From Kosakonia quasisacchari (GTDB lineage Bacteria; Pseudomonadota; Gammaproteobacteria; Enterobacterales; Enterobacteriaceae), in contig NZ_SJOP01000011.1 in NCBI RefSeq assembly GCF_004331415.1, positions 142,865 through 206,864 on the forward strand: 64,000 bases of DNA. The letters are read 5' to 3'. The notes under the pieces are model-generated. The model did no database searches. It was not told the origin of the DNA and was given only the letters and a program-made list of their open reading frames with translations. Positions 55,707-64,000 of this stretch are shown piece by piece. The stretch's first letter is position 1. The number at the start of each line of letters is the position of its first letter. The position numbers and the translations under genes are program-made.

Positions 55707-57845
55707 ATGATGCTCTATGTTTCGTGGGACCCCATTTTGATCGGCATCTCTTTTCTGGTCGCTTTCATTGCTTCATTTGTTGCACTGGATAGCGCAGGCA
55801 AAGTGGCAACGTCTGAACCGCGCAGCGCAATATTCTGGCGTTTTTCGGGTGGCGCTACTCTGGGCATCGGTATTTGGTCGATGCATTATGTCGGCATGCT
55901 GGCGATGAAAATGCCGGTGATGATGCATTACGACTTAGAACTGACACTCCTCTCATTTATTATCGCGATGTTGACATCCATCCTTGCTATCAATATTGCC
56001 GTGGCGGGCAAAACCCTCCCAACAAAACGTTTACTGTTCGCTTCCGTGCTGCTCGGTACCGGCGTCGTATCAATGCATTATCTGGGTATGGCGTCGATGA
56101 TGGGTTTTATCACTATTTACTGGAACGTTGCGCTGATTGCTCTTTCGGTCGCAATTGCGTTTATCAGTGCCTGGGTTGCTCTTTGGCTGGCCTTTAGTCT
56201 GCGGCAAAATACCCACGGCGTCTTCATTAACCGCGTCTTTGCGGCACTGGTGATGGGCGGTTCTATCAGTGCCATGCATTACACCGCAATGAGTGCCGCC
56301 ACATTCAGCAGCGATGGCTCAGGCGTTGTGATACGCAGCCATGCAACGACGCTAATGAGCCACGGTGTCGGAGAGTTGGGGCTTTCATTGTGGGTTGCCA
56401 CGACAACGCTGGTGATTTTCGGCATCATGCTCTTTATTTCGATGATTGATTCCCAACTGCGGACATCACGTTTGACTGACAGCCTGCGCCAGCTTAATCA
56501 GCAACTTGAGAAACAGGCCTATTACGACCCGCTAACCGGATTGGCAAACCGATCCCAACTCGATAACCTCCTCGATCTCTGCCTTAGCAAGGCCTCGGAA
56601 ACGCGAAGCACCTTTGCGCTGATTTATATGGATTTAGATCGTTTTAAACTGGTCAACGATGCCTGGGGACATCACATTGGCGACCAGTTGCTGGTGGCGG
56701 TTGCCGGGCGATTATCTGCTTGTATAAGCGAGAAAATGTCGCTGGCGCGACTGGGCGGCGATGAATTTACCCTGCTGGTGCCGGATACCGACGAAGGCGA
56801 GGTTGAGGCGCTGGTAAAACATATGGTGGTCACCCTTCAACAGCCTTTCTGCGAGTTGAGTCATGTCATTAATGTTTCACTCAGTGCCGGGATCAGTTAC
56901 TACCCTCAGCATGGCGATACCGCGCACGAACTGAAACTGAAGGCCGACACAGCAATGTACAGCGTAAAACAGGAAGGCCGTAACAGTTGGGCTGTGTTTC
57001 ATGCTGGCATGGCACAGAAAACTGTCGACGATCCGCTGTTTTTACAAGATTTATCGCAGGCTTTGCCACGCGGCCAGTTTGAACTCTGGTACCAGCCGCA
57101 GTACCACGCACCAGAACACAAGTTGGCGGGTTTCGAAGCGTTACTGCGCTGGCGTCACCCGACACAGGGCGTTTTGCTGCCTGCAACCTTTTTACCCATG
57201 CTGGAGAAAACCGGGTTAATCATATCGGTTGGACGCTGGGTTATTGATGCGGCATGCAAGCAACTGCATCACTGGAACAACCAGGGTTTTCAATACCTGA
57301 CGCTTTCTATCAACCTTTCACCCAGCCAGTTTGAGCAGCACGATATTTACGACCAAATCACGGACTCACTGCAACGCTACCATATCGATCCAATGCAGTT
57401 GACACTTGAAATCACGGAAAACACTGCGCTGAAAAACCTTGAGCGTAGCGTGCAATTGCTTAACCAGTTTGCGCAACTGGGTATCACGGTCGCCATTGAT
57501 GATTTTGGCACGGGTTACTCTAATATGCTGATGCTGAAACGGTTACCGGCAACAGAGCTTAAAATCGACAGAAGTTTTGTGAAGGATATTCGCGACAATA
57601 GCCGCAACGTTAAGATTGTCTCCACGATCATTGATATTGCACACTCGATGAATATGCATGTCGTGGCGGAAGGTATCGAAACGGCCGAGCAGCAGGCGTT
57701 GCTGACCAATATGGGCTGTGCTTACCTGCAAGGGTTTCTTTTTGCCCGCCCTTTACCCGTCGATAAAGTTGCTGTGCTGCTACAGCAAAAAAGATTCACT
57801 TTATCGTTGGAATGTTCAGATTCGTCACAAAAAAAGCCCGCATAA
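55707..57845 (+). CDS. MHYT-GGDEF-EAL cyclic-di-GMP protein
   Basis: A 712-residue membrane protein. The N-terminal MHYT domain of about seven helices carries three MHYxxM motifs at 59-64, 123-128 and 190-195; these are predicted to bind a metal and sense a diatomic gas or redox state. A GGDEF domain follows with DPLTGLANRSQLD and intact GGDEF at 350-354, then an EAL domain with FEALLRW (E477) and DDFGTGYSN. Both catalytic cores look intact, so it may make or degrade cyclic di-GMP; no RxxD site is present. ATG 55707 is preferred over the adjacent ATG and a GTG three codons earlier. A sigma-28-like promoter precedes it and dgcM follows 98 bp later. Confidence 0.92.
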   Translation: MMLYVSWDPILIGISFLVAFIASFVALDSAGKVATSEPRSAIFWRFSGGATLGIGIWSMHYVGMLAMKMPVMMHYDLELTLLSFIIAMLTSILAINIAVAGKTLPTKRLLFASVLLGTGVVSMHYLGMASMMGFITIYWNVALIALSVAIAFISAWVALWLAFSLRQNTHGVFINRVFAALVMGGSISAMHYTAMSAATFSSDGSGVVIRSHATTLMSHGVGELGLSLWVATTTLVIFGIMLFISMIDSQLRTSRLTDSLRQLNQQLEKQAYYDPLTGLANRSQLDNLLDLCLSKASETRSTFALIYMDLDRFKLVNDAWGHHIGDQLLVAVAGRLSACISEKMSLARLGGDEFTLLVPDTDEGEVEALVKHMVVTLQQPFCELSHVINVSLSAGISYYPQHGDTAHELKLKADTAMYSVKQEGRNSWAVFHAGMAQKTVDDPLFLQDLSQALPRGQFELWYQPQYHAPEHKLAGFEALLRWRHPTQGVLLPATFLPMLEKTGLIISVGRWVIDAACKQLHHWNNQGFQYLTLSINLSPSQFEQHDIYDQITDSLQRYHIDPMQLTLEITENTALKNLERSVQLLNQFAQLGITVAIDDFGTGYSNMLMLKRLPATELKIDRSFVKDIRDNSRNVKIVSTIIDIAHSMNMHVVAEGIETAEQQALLTNMGCAYLQGFLFARPLPVDKVAVLLQQKRFTLSLECSDSSQKKPA

Positions 57846-57943
57846 CCCCCTAATTTTCATGTATGTTGCAAGAAAGTCATTAAATTGCCGCTGATGTGTC
57901 ACCAGTGACTGCGTTGCAACATACGTGATTAAGGGGGAGTGTA

Positions 57944-59164
57944 ATGCTTAAACATCACCTGGATGCGTTGAATGTTCTCTCCACCCCGGTTTGGGTGGTG
58001 GCTCCTGACTCGGAAGCATTATTGTTCGCGAATGCGCAAGCGCAAAAAATCGCCGCAGGACGCTCACTCAATGAGATGCGTAACGGAAAATATTCTGCTT
58101 ATGCGCAACTCACCCTGGCCATGTACCTTCCCAGCCTGCAAAACCACGAAGACGTGGTCGAAATCTGGAGTGTTTGTCCGGATGGTGAAGAGACCACCAT
58201 CAGTTGTCGCGTTGTGTTACGCACGTTAGAAAAAGCCGGTGAAGTGCTGTTGTTTGAAGGTGTGTCTGGTGCCGCTGCTGCGGCGCTAAAAGCGCATCAC
58301 TCGCCAACTTATCGCCCGCATAAACAGGGTTTTTATGCCCGTTTCTTTTACACAACATCCGCACCAATGCTACTCATCGATCCCATTCGTGATGGGTTGA
58401 TTGTCGATGCCAATCTCGCTGCGTTGCGTTTTTACGGTTATGACCATGAAGAGATGTGCCAGAAACACACCTGGGAGATCAATACGCTTGGGCGCAGCGT
58501 ATTACCTGTAATGCAAGAGATTTCACACCTGCCAGGCGGGCATAAGCCGTTGAATTTTATTCATCAACTTGCTGACGGTACTACCCGCCATGTACAAACT
58601 TACGCCGGGCCGATTGAGATCTATGGCAAGCGTTTAATGCTGTGCATTATTCACGATATCACCGAACAAAAACGGCTCGAGCAGGAACTGGAGTACGCCG
58701 CGCATCGGGACGCGCTCACCGGCCTGCTGAACCGCCGCCAGTTTTATCATCTGACGGAACACATTCTGCCGACTGCGCTTGATTTCAGCTTACTGTTGGT
58801 CGACGCCGATCATTTCAAACTTATCAATGATCAGTTTGGTCATCAAAAAGGTGACCAAGTGCTGGTTGAACTGGCGCGAATGCTGGAGACAAACTGTCGC
58901 GCAGGCGATTATGTTTTCCGCTGGGGCGGCGAAGAGTTCCTGTTATTGTTGCCGCACACCACCGCAGATATGGCACTAAACGTAGCGGAACGTGTGCGTC
59001 AGGCCGTTGCCAGTATCAACATAGCGGATCTTCCTGGCTTTACGGTGAGTATCGGTGTGGCGCACCATCTGCCTGATGAGAGCCTGGATGCACTCTTTAA
59101 ACGCGTGGATGAGGCTTTATACCTCGCGAAAAACAATGGGCGAAACCGGGTGTTTGCCGCATGA
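57944..59164 (+). CDS. dgcM: Diguanylate cyclase DgcM (PAS-PAS-GGDEF)
   Basis: A 406-residue cytoplasmic protein matching E. coli DgcM (YdaM). Layout: a PAS-like region at about 1-110, a PAS domain at 125-240 with SAPMLLIDPIRDGLIVDANLAAL, and a GGDEF domain at 245-406. The active site GGEEF is at 328-332 and the RxxD inhibitory site RAGD at 319-322, five residues before it, so allosteric product inhibition is expected. In E. coli DgcM works with PdeR and MlrA to activate csgD and curli production. The ATG has an AGGGGGAG site. In E. coli dgcM is next to zntB; here a chemoreceptor and MHYT gene are inserted between them. Confidence 0.94.
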   Translation: MLKHHLDALNVLSTPVWVVAPDSEALLFANAQAQKIAAGRSLNEMRNGKYSAYAQLTLAMYLPSLQNHEDVVEIWSVCPDGEETTISCRVVLRTLEKAGEVLLFEGVSGAAAAALKAHHSPTYRPHKQGFYARFFYTTSAPMLLIDPIRDGLIVDANLAALRFYGYDHEEMCQKHTWEINTLGRSVLPVMQEISHLPGGHKPLNFIHQLADGTTRHVQTYAGPIEIYGKRLMLCIIHDITEQKRLEQELEYAAHRDALTGLLNRRQFYHLTEHILPTALDFSLLLVDADHFKLINDQFGHQKGDQVLVELARMLETNCRAGDYVFRWGGEEFLLLLPHTTADMALNVAERVRQAVASINIADLPGFTVSIGVAHHLPDESLDALFKRVDEALYLAKNNGRNRVFAA

Positions 59165-59171
59165 TAACAAG

Positions 59172-59199
59172 CAAAAAAAAGCGCCCGTCTGGCGGGCGC
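59172..59199 (-). terminator. Terminator of the 62-residue gene
   Basis: On the minus strand GCGCCCG and CGGGCGC with a 5-base loop are followed by eight T residues, 21 bases after the small gene's stop. The hairpin also lies eight bases beyond the dgcM stop and may stabilise that end. Confidence 0.88.
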
Positions 59200-59219
59200 A
59201 TTACCGCGATGTTGCTGAG

Positions 59220-59408
59220 TTAGTGGATACCCAAGCGCCAGGCAAAATCAATCTCTTCTTTCAGCTCGCTATGCGATAGCGTCAGCAAATCCGCAAACTC
59301 CAGGCGCAATTGTTTGAGTTTTTTTAAGTATTCCGCCGGTGTCAGCGAGCCTTTGTCGCGACGCAGAAATTCAATTGCCAGTGTGGTTGGGTCTAATTCA
59401 GTCTCCAT
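59220..59408 (-). CDS. Conserved small protein of 62 residues, function unknown
   Basis: The gene has AGAGGATG ten bases before its ATG and a terminator downstream. The product METELDPTTLAIEFLRRDKG is followed by LTPAEYLKKLKQLRLEFADLLTLSHSELKEEIDFAWRLGIH, a helical, strongly charged chain without signal peptide. I believe similar proteins occur in other Enterobacteriaceae, but I cannot name the family or role. It is convergent with dgcM. Confidence 0.8.
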   Translation of the reverse strand: METELDPTTLAIEFLRRDKGSLTPAEYLKKLKQLRLEFADLLTLSHSELKEEIDFAWRLGIH

Positions 59409-59825
59409 AGCATCCTCTTTCGTGGTGAAAACCTGACCATTATATCACATTGCACTGTTTGTTTTTTGACCGAAATCGTAAAAAGGCGGCATTTAACGGG
59501 GGTAGCAAGTCGTAAATATTCCCATTAAATAATGGGGTTGATAGGCAAATAGCTAAGATTAACTTCCTCAATATCGAATAACTGAGTGAATCACGCAATT
59601 ATTCCGTACGATACTGCTCACATTGTTTCCAGTATTTTCACCCGCTCATTACAACGGGCTTTTCTATTGAAAAGTAAGGGGAAAGCATAAGAATAAGTCT
59701 CCTTATTTCCTCCATTGTCCCTTCACATTCCCTAAGTAAAATTTTCACCACTCCTGCTTAGACAGGAACCATTTCGTAACCAATGAGTTTCCCCTTACTT
59801 CCCGTGACGTAAGGGGATTTTTTTA
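59409..59825. other. Gene-free region with attenuator-like hairpins, possible small RNA
   Basis: A 417-bp gap between two genes on the minus strand (the 62-residue gene and mppA). No coding frame is supported. On the plus strand three segments can pair in two exclusive ways: A, AAGTAAGGGGAAA (59672-59684); B, TTTCCCCTTACTT (59788-59800), its exact complement; and C, GTAAGGGG (59809-59816), which pairs with the last part of B to form a terminator. A further small hairpin, CCCG/CGGG followed by CTTTTC, lies at 59641-59663. The plus strand ends in seven T residues at 59818-59824. This suits a small RNA or an attenuator on the plus strand, but no plus-strand gene follows. Confidence 0.45.
59791..59824 (+). 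terminator. Rho-independent terminator on the plus strand beside mppA
   Basis: CCCCTTAC (59791-59798) and GTAAGGGG (59809-59816) form an 8-bp stem with a 10-base loop, followed by A and seven T residues. The T-run is on the plus strand, so it terminates rightward transcription, opposite to mppA. Confidence 0.82.
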
Positions 59826-61442
59826 TCAGTGCTTCAGAATATAAAGTGTGCGGCTATAAGCAACATCTTCAGGGTTATTGATCGGATAACCTTTCAGCCA
59901 CGGTTTAATCAAACGCCCGTTGGTGTACTGATAAATCGGTGCAATAGGCGCTTTTTCCGCCAGAATGTGCTCCGCCTCGTTATAGTCAGTGTTTCGCGCT
60001 TTGGCGCTGGTTTCCTGCGCCGCCTGTGCAAGCACTTTGTCGTATGCTGCATCGTTGAAACGAGGAATGTTGCCACTGTTCGTTGAATTCAGTACTGACA
60101 GGAAAGTTGATGGCTCATTGTAATCCCCTACCCACGAGGCACGGATAACATCAAAGTTGCCGCTGTTACGGCTGTCGATATAGGCTTTCCACTCCTGATT
60201 CTGCAATTTTACGTCCGCCCCCAGGTTCTTTTTCCACATTGAGGCCACAGCAATGGCAATTTTCTGGTGATTTTCTGAAGAGTTATACAGCAATGTCAGT
60301 TTCAGCGGACGTTGCGGGCCGTAACCTGCCGCCTGCAACAGCGTTTTTGCCTGCGCGTTCAGCTCGTCCTGGCTCATATGTTCGATTTGCGAGGGCTGCG
60401 GCGTAAATCCGGCGGTGACATCCGGCGTGAAGCGCCAGGCGGGTTTTTCACCGGTTCCCAGCACTTTCTGCGCAATCACCCGCCGATCAATCGTCATGCT
60501 CAACGCAAGCCGCACACGCGCATCGGCAGTGGGCCCTTTCTGGGTGTTAAACGCGTAATAATAGGTGCCAAGCTGCGGCGGCGTATAAACCTGTCCGGGG
60601 ATATCTTTGAGCAACTTCTGATAGAGGTTTTTCGGGAATGATTCAGTAATGTCGATACCGTTCGCCAGGTAACGTTTGGTGGCCGCAGACTCCTGGTTGA
60701 TTGGCACAAACGTGACTTGCTGAATAACCGTTTTACCGTCATCCCAATAGTGCTTGTTGCGTTCGAGCACCAGCTTTTCATTCACCACGCGATCGGCAAG
60801 GACATAAGCGCCATTCCCCACCAGGTTGCCAGGACGCGTCCACTCAGCACCACTTTGCACATTGGCTTTTTGCACCGGATAAAAGGCAAAACTTGCGGCT
60901 AAACTCGGGAACCACGGCAATGGTCGCTCCAGTTGCACCCGCAACGTGTGCGCATCAACGGCGCTAACACCAAGTTTATCCACCGCCGCTTTACCCTCAG
61001 TAATGCTTTTCGCATTTGCGATGCCCGCCAGCGCTGCAAAACTGGCAAAGGGAGAAGTGGTTTTCGGATCAACCAGCCGCTGCCAGCTGTAGACAAAATC
61101 CTCTGCCGTTACCGGTGAACCATCGGACCAGCGTGCATCATCACGCAATGTAAATACCCAGGTACGGTTATCGCTACTTTGCCATTTACTGGCAACACCC
61201 GGAATTATTTCGCCTTTCTCGTTCTGATTCACCAGCCCTTCAAAGAGATCGCGGATAACCTGAATTTCGGGCAAACCAACGGCTTTCGCCGGATCTAAGG
61301 TTGCGGGTTCATCTTTGATATGGCGAACGACTTCCTGTTTCTCGGCCAGTTGGGTACCCGGCGGCACATCGGCTGCCAGTGCACTTGCAGAAAAACCGCA
61401 CAGCCAGAGCGCGCAGCTCAGCGTTGAAATTCGATGCTTCAT
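59826..61442 (-). CDS. mppA: Periplasmic murein tripeptide/oligopeptide-binding protein MppA
   Basis: A 538-residue periplasmic binding protein of family 5 matching E. coli MppA (537). The signal peptide ends at about residue 23 (ASALA). The domain I start is VRHIKDEPATLDPAKAVG, and the family signature GNGAYVLADRVVNEKLVLERN lies near the middle. MppA binds murein tripeptide L-Ala-gamma-D-Glu-meso-Dap and uses the Opp ABC transporter for uptake. The start is preceded by GAGGGGATCCC. It is divergent from mpaA, 189 bp away, the same recycling pathway. Confidence 0.95.
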   Translation of the reverse strand: MKHRISTLSCALWLCGFSASALAADVPPGTQLAEKQEVVRHIKDEPATLDPAKAVGLPEIQVIRDLFEGLVNQNEKGEIIPGVASKWQSSDNRTWVFTLRDDARWSDGSPVTAEDFVYSWQRLVDPKTTSPFASFAALAGIANAKSITEGKAAVDKLGVSAVDAHTLRVQLERPLPWFPSLAASFAFYPVQKANVQSGAEWTRPGNLVGNGAYVLADRVVNEKLVLERNKHYWDDGKTVIQQVTFVPINQESAATKRYLANGIDITESFPKNLYQKLLKDIPGQVYTPPQLGTYYYAFNTQKGPTADARVRLALSMTIDRRVIAQKVLGTGEKPAWRFTPDVTAGFTPQPSQIEHMSQDELNAQAKTLLQAAGYGPQRPLKLTLLYNSSENHQKIAIAVASMWKKNLGADVKLQNQEWKAYIDSRNSGNFDVIRASWVGDYNEPSTFLSVLNSTNSGNIPRFNDAAYDKVLAQAAQETSAKARNTDYNEAEHILAEKAPIAPIYQYTNGRLIKPWLKGYPINNPEDVAYSRTLYILKH

Positions 61443-61631
61443 GGGATCCCCTCATTGGTATGCCTTCCCGGCAAAAGATGAGGTAATTATTTGTTTTAAC
61501 TTGGGAGAATGCAAATAAAGGACAGCGGAAAATTGAGGCTGGACGCCAAATTACCCCTCATGGCATGATTTGCGTCGCATCGCTTTATGCTCAACACTTG
61601 CTGTAAGTAAAACGACAATAAAAGGACGCCT

Positions 61632-62345
61632 ATGCCAGCCACACGCCCGCGTGCTCAACGAGGCGCATTTGCCCCCGGCAGTGAAGAGTTCGGTCGCTCG
61701 CTTTTAGGCGCGCCGCTGATCTGGTTTCCCGCGCCAATTGCCACGCGTGAAAGCGGGCTCATCATCGCCGGAACGCACGGTGACGAAAACTCCTCCGTGG
61801 TGACGCTTTCCTGCGCTTTGCGCACACTCCACCCGGATTTACGTCACCATCACGTGGTGCTGGCGGTCAACCCGGATGGCTGCCAGCTTGGTCTGCGTGC
61901 AAACGCCAACAGTGTTGATCTCAACCGTAATTTTCCAGCGGCCAACTGGAAGCCCGGTGAAACGGTGTATCGCTGGAACAGCGCGGCTGAAGAACGTGAT
62001 GTCGTGCTGCTGACAGGCGACGCGCCTGGTTCCGAACCGGAAACACAGGCGCTTTGCCAGCTTATCCATCACCTTCATCCAGCTTGGGTCGTGACATTCC
62101 ACGATCCATTGGCCTGCGTTGAAGATCCCCGCAAAAGCACGCTGGGGAAATGGCTCGCGGATGAATTTTCCCTGCCGCTGGTGACCAGCGTCGGTTACGA
62201 AACGCCGGGATCGTTCGGCAGCTGGTGTGCAGATATCAATTTGCACTGTATCACCGTCGAATTCCCGCCAATCTCCTCTGATGAGGCCAGCGAGAAATAC
62301 CTCGCGGCAATGACGGCACTGCTGCACTGGGATCCTCAAAGGTGA
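61632..62345 (+). CDS. mpaA: Murein tripeptide amidase MpaA
   Basis: A 237-residue zinc carboxypeptidase-like (M14) amidase matching E. coli MpaA (242). It cleaves the gamma-D-Glu-Dap bond of murein tripeptide in the cytoplasm, releasing L-Ala-D-Glu for the epimerase. Zinc ligands are visible in GTHGDENSS (His, Glu) and in TFHDPLACVEDP (His), and the catalytic Glu in ITVEFPPIS. Its last 10 bases overlap the end of convergent ycjG. Confidence 0.95.
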   Translation: MPATRPRAQRGAFAPGSEEFGRSLLGAPLIWFPAPIATRESGLIIAGTHGDENSSVVTLSCALRTLHPDLRHHHVVLAVNPDGCQLGLRANANSVDLNRNFPAANWKPGETVYRWNSAAEERDVVLLTGDAPGSEPETQALCQLIHHLHPAWVVTFHDPLACVEDPRKSTLGKWLADEFSLPLVTSVGYETPGSFGSWCADINLHCITVEFPPISSDEASEKYLAAMTALLHWDPQR

Positions 62346-63301
62346 AGCTTACCGGTGCTGAAATGCAGCGCCGGTTCAACGTCCACCGCCAACCAGGTTG
62401 GGCCATCAAGATCGGCAAAACGCACCTGGCTGGCAAGCGGCAGCGCTGCCGCGATAGCGCGCGACGTACAGATCATACAACCAAGCATCAGCGTGAATCC
62501 TTGTTGAGACGCCTCATGTGCCAGCGCCAGCGCTTCGGTTAATCCGCCGGTTTTATCCAGCTTGATATTCACCATTTCATAGCGCCCATGCAGGTGAGCC
62601 AAGCTTTCGCGAGTGTGGCAACTTTCATCCGCGCAAATCGGCAACGGATGGATAAAATTTGCCAGCGCATCGTCATCATCGGCCGGCAGCGGCTGTTCCA
62701 GCATGGCAACACCGAGATCCGCCAGCAACTGGCATCGCGCGGCAAGCCCTTCACTGTGCCAGGCTTCATTCGCATCCACAATTAATGTCGCTTCTGGCGC
62801 AGCGGCGCGAATTGCCACCAGCCTTTCGCTGATCAAATGATCATCCAGTTTAATTTTCAGAAGCTGCGCGCCCTTTTCACTGAGCGCGGCGGCGCTGGCC
62901 GCCATCTGTTCCGGTGTGCCAATCACCACCGTTTGTGCGGTGACAATGGTTTCCGGCAAACTGACACCTGTGGACTGAGCCAGCGTGATAGCGGCTTTGC
63001 GCGCCTGCAGATCCCACAAGGCGCAGTCAACAGCGTTACGCGCAGCGCCCGGCGGCAGGAGTGTTTGCAGCTCTTCGCGCGTGAGACGGTTTTCCAGTTG
63101 CGGCACAATCGTCATAATTTGTGCCACAACAGAGGCCTCACTTTCACCATAACGCGGGTACGGCGTACATTCACCGGCGGCTTTTACGCCATCCTCTTCC
63201 AGCTCGACCACCACCACGCGCGCTTCGTTGCGCGCACCGCGCGAAATCACAAATGGCGTATGCAGCGGCCAGGTTTCCTCATACACTTTGACGGTTCTCA
63301 T
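62336..63301 (-). CDS. ycjG: L-Ala-D/L-Glu epimerase YcjG
   Basis: A 321-residue enolase-superfamily epimerase equal in length to E. coli YcjG. It converts L-Ala-D-Glu to L-Ala-L-Glu in murein peptide recycling, following MpaA. Motifs include LLKIKLDDHL with the two catalytic lysine positions, VDANEAW, MLEQPLP and CADESCHTR for Mg ligands, and MLGCMICTSRAIAAALPL. Start ATG at 63299-63301. It is convergent with mpaA and divergent from tpx. Confidence 0.95.
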   Translation of the reverse strand: MRTVKVYEETWPLHTPFVISRGARNEARVVVVELEEDGVKAAGECTPYPRYGESEASVVAQIMTIVPQLENRLTREELQTLLPPGAARNAVDCALWDLQARKAAITLAQSTGVSLPETIVTAQTVVIGTPEQMAASAAALSEKGAQLLKIKLDDHLISERLVAIRAAAPEATLIVDANEAWHSEGLAARCQLLADLGVAMLEQPLPADDDDALANFIHPLPICADESCHTRESLAHLHGRYEMVNIKLDKTGGLTEALALAHEASQQGFTLMLGCMICTSRAIAAALPLASQVRFADLDGPTWLAVDVEPALHFSTGKLHL

Positions 63302-63418
63302 TCCTCACTCCTCTGCCGCAGGTCTAAACCAGTATAGATATGAAAATTGGTTTGCCGTGCTCTCTGCGGATGGCATAAACTAGCGCCGACGTTAACTATA
63401 TGTAAACAGGAAGATATT

Positions 63419-63925
63419 ATGTCACAACTCGTTCATTTTCAGGGCAATCCGGTTCCCGTTGCAGGTGCTATCCCGCAGGCTGGCGCAAAAGCCAAGCCGT
63501 TTACGCTCGTGGCTAAAGATCTGTCTGACGTCGCACTGAGCCAGTTCGCTGGCAAACGTAAAGTGCTGAACATTTTTCCAAGCATCGATACCGGCGTTTG
63601 CGCGGCTTCTGTGCGTAAATTCAACCAGTTAGCAACTGAGATGAACAACACCGTGGTGCTGTGCATTTCTGCTGACCTGCCGTTTGCCCAGTCCCGTTTT
63701 TGCGGTGCTGAAGGTCTGAGCAATGTCATTACGCTTTCGACGCTGCGCAGCGCTGATTTCCTCGAAAATTACGGCGTGGGCATCTCTGATGGCGCGCTGA
63801 AAGGCCTTGCGGCTCGTGCTGTGGTGGTGATTGACGAAAACGACAATGTTGTTTTCAGCCAGTTGGTCAATGAAATCACCAACGAGCCGGATTACACCGC
63901 CGCGCTGGACGTGCTGAAAGGTTAA
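63419..63925 (+). CDS. tpx: Thiol peroxidase Tpx
   Basis: A 168-residue atypical 2-Cys peroxiredoxin matching E. coli Tpx. It reduces hydrogen peroxide and alkyl hydroperoxides in the periplasm or cytoplasm using thioredoxin. The peroxidatic Cys61 is in [14 protein letters not shown] and the resolving Cys95 in SRFCGAEGL. The ATG at 63419 follows GGAAG; the earlier open frame from 63347 is not used. It is divergent from ycjG, as in E. coli, and followed by a terminator. Confidence 0.97.
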   Translation: MSQLVHFQGNPVPVAGAIPQAGAKAKPFTLVAKDLSDVALSQFAGKRKVLNIFPSIDTGVCAASVRKFNQLATEMNNTVVLCISADLPFAQSRFCGAEGLSNVITLSTLRSADFLENYGVGISDGALKGLAARAVVVIDENDNVVFSQLVNEITNEPDYTAALDVLKG

Positions 63926-63947
63926 TTAACCTGACGCCAATAAGTAT

Positions 63948-63971
63948 CCTCCGGCATAGCCGGAGGTTTTT
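63948..63971 (+). terminator. Terminator of tpx
   Basis: The perfect 8-bp stem CCTCCGGC/GCCGGAGG with an ATA loop is followed by TTTTTC, 22 bases after the stop codon. Confidence 0.95.
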
Positions 63972-64000
63972 CAGATGCGCCTGTAAGGCTCTGTTACCAG

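Overview
This window is chromosomal DNA of a member of the Enterobacteriaceae, most like Kosakonia, Enterobacter or Klebsiella. Proteins recognised from memory match Escherichia coli K-12 families at nearly full length: tpx, ycjG, mpaA, mppA, dgcM, zntB, dbpA, ttcA, ydbK, hslJ, ldhA, ydbH, azoR, hrpA, ydcF, aldA, gapC, cybB, trg, ydcI and ydcJ. Their order follows the E. coli terminus-proximal region, here running from ydcJ on the left to tpx on the right. The genus is an inference; no rRNA or other marker gene is present.

Layout. 1-4,790: YbdL-like aminotransferase (cut by the window edge), divergent LysR regulator, carboxylesterase and ydcJ. 5,093-11,010: ydcI, a YdeP-type molybdopterin oxidoreductase, arsC, a DUF2076 protein and a YiiG-type lipoprotein. 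11,064-14,339: trg and the formaldehyde operon frmRA. 14,397-16,979: an AT-rich accessory stretch with three orphan small genes, one apparently frameshifted, and a LysE exporter. 16,980-24,409: MHS transporter, cybB, an intact gapC, an alpha/beta hydrolase, aldA, ydcF and a GNAT acetyltransferase. 24,652-29,465: a four-gene operon for a tripartite efflux pump plus an O-methyltransferase. 29,573-39,900: hrpA, azoR, ydbH-ynbE-ydbL, ldhA, hslJ and ydbJ. 40,165-45,678: a membrane diguanylate cyclase and the pyruvate:flavodoxin oxidoreductase ydbK. 45,802-50,105: an accessory block (KTSC protein, monooxygenase, metallo-beta-lactamase-fold hydrolase, AraC regulator, AppA phytase) ending in a decayed phage integrase. 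50,125-53,930: ttcA, dbpA, a proline-rich miniprotein, the FnrS small RNA with its FNR site, and zntB. 54,077-59,408: a chemoreceptor without a periplasmic domain, an MHYT-GGDEF-EAL protein with a FliA-type promoter, dgcM and a small conserved gene. 59,409-63,925: a gene-free region with an attenuator-like structure, then mppA, mpaA, ycjG and tpx.

Themes. Murein peptide recycling (mppA, mpaA, ycjG) is grouped at the right end. Motility and cyclic-di-GMP genes (trg, a second chemoreceptor, a GGDEF protein, an MHYT-GGDEF-EAL protein and dgcM) are spread over the window, two of them behind apparent sigma-28 promoters. Anaerobic and redox metabolism is represented by FnrS, ldhA, ydbK, cybB and the YdeP-like enzyme, and aldehyde detoxification by frmRA and aldA. 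The less expected observations are a Trg receptor with a C-terminal NWETF docking peptide, the integrase remnant next to ttcA (the site where Rac sits in E. coli), and the mutually exclusive hairpins downstream of mppA. No tRNA, rRNA, CRISPR array or intact insertion sequence was seen.
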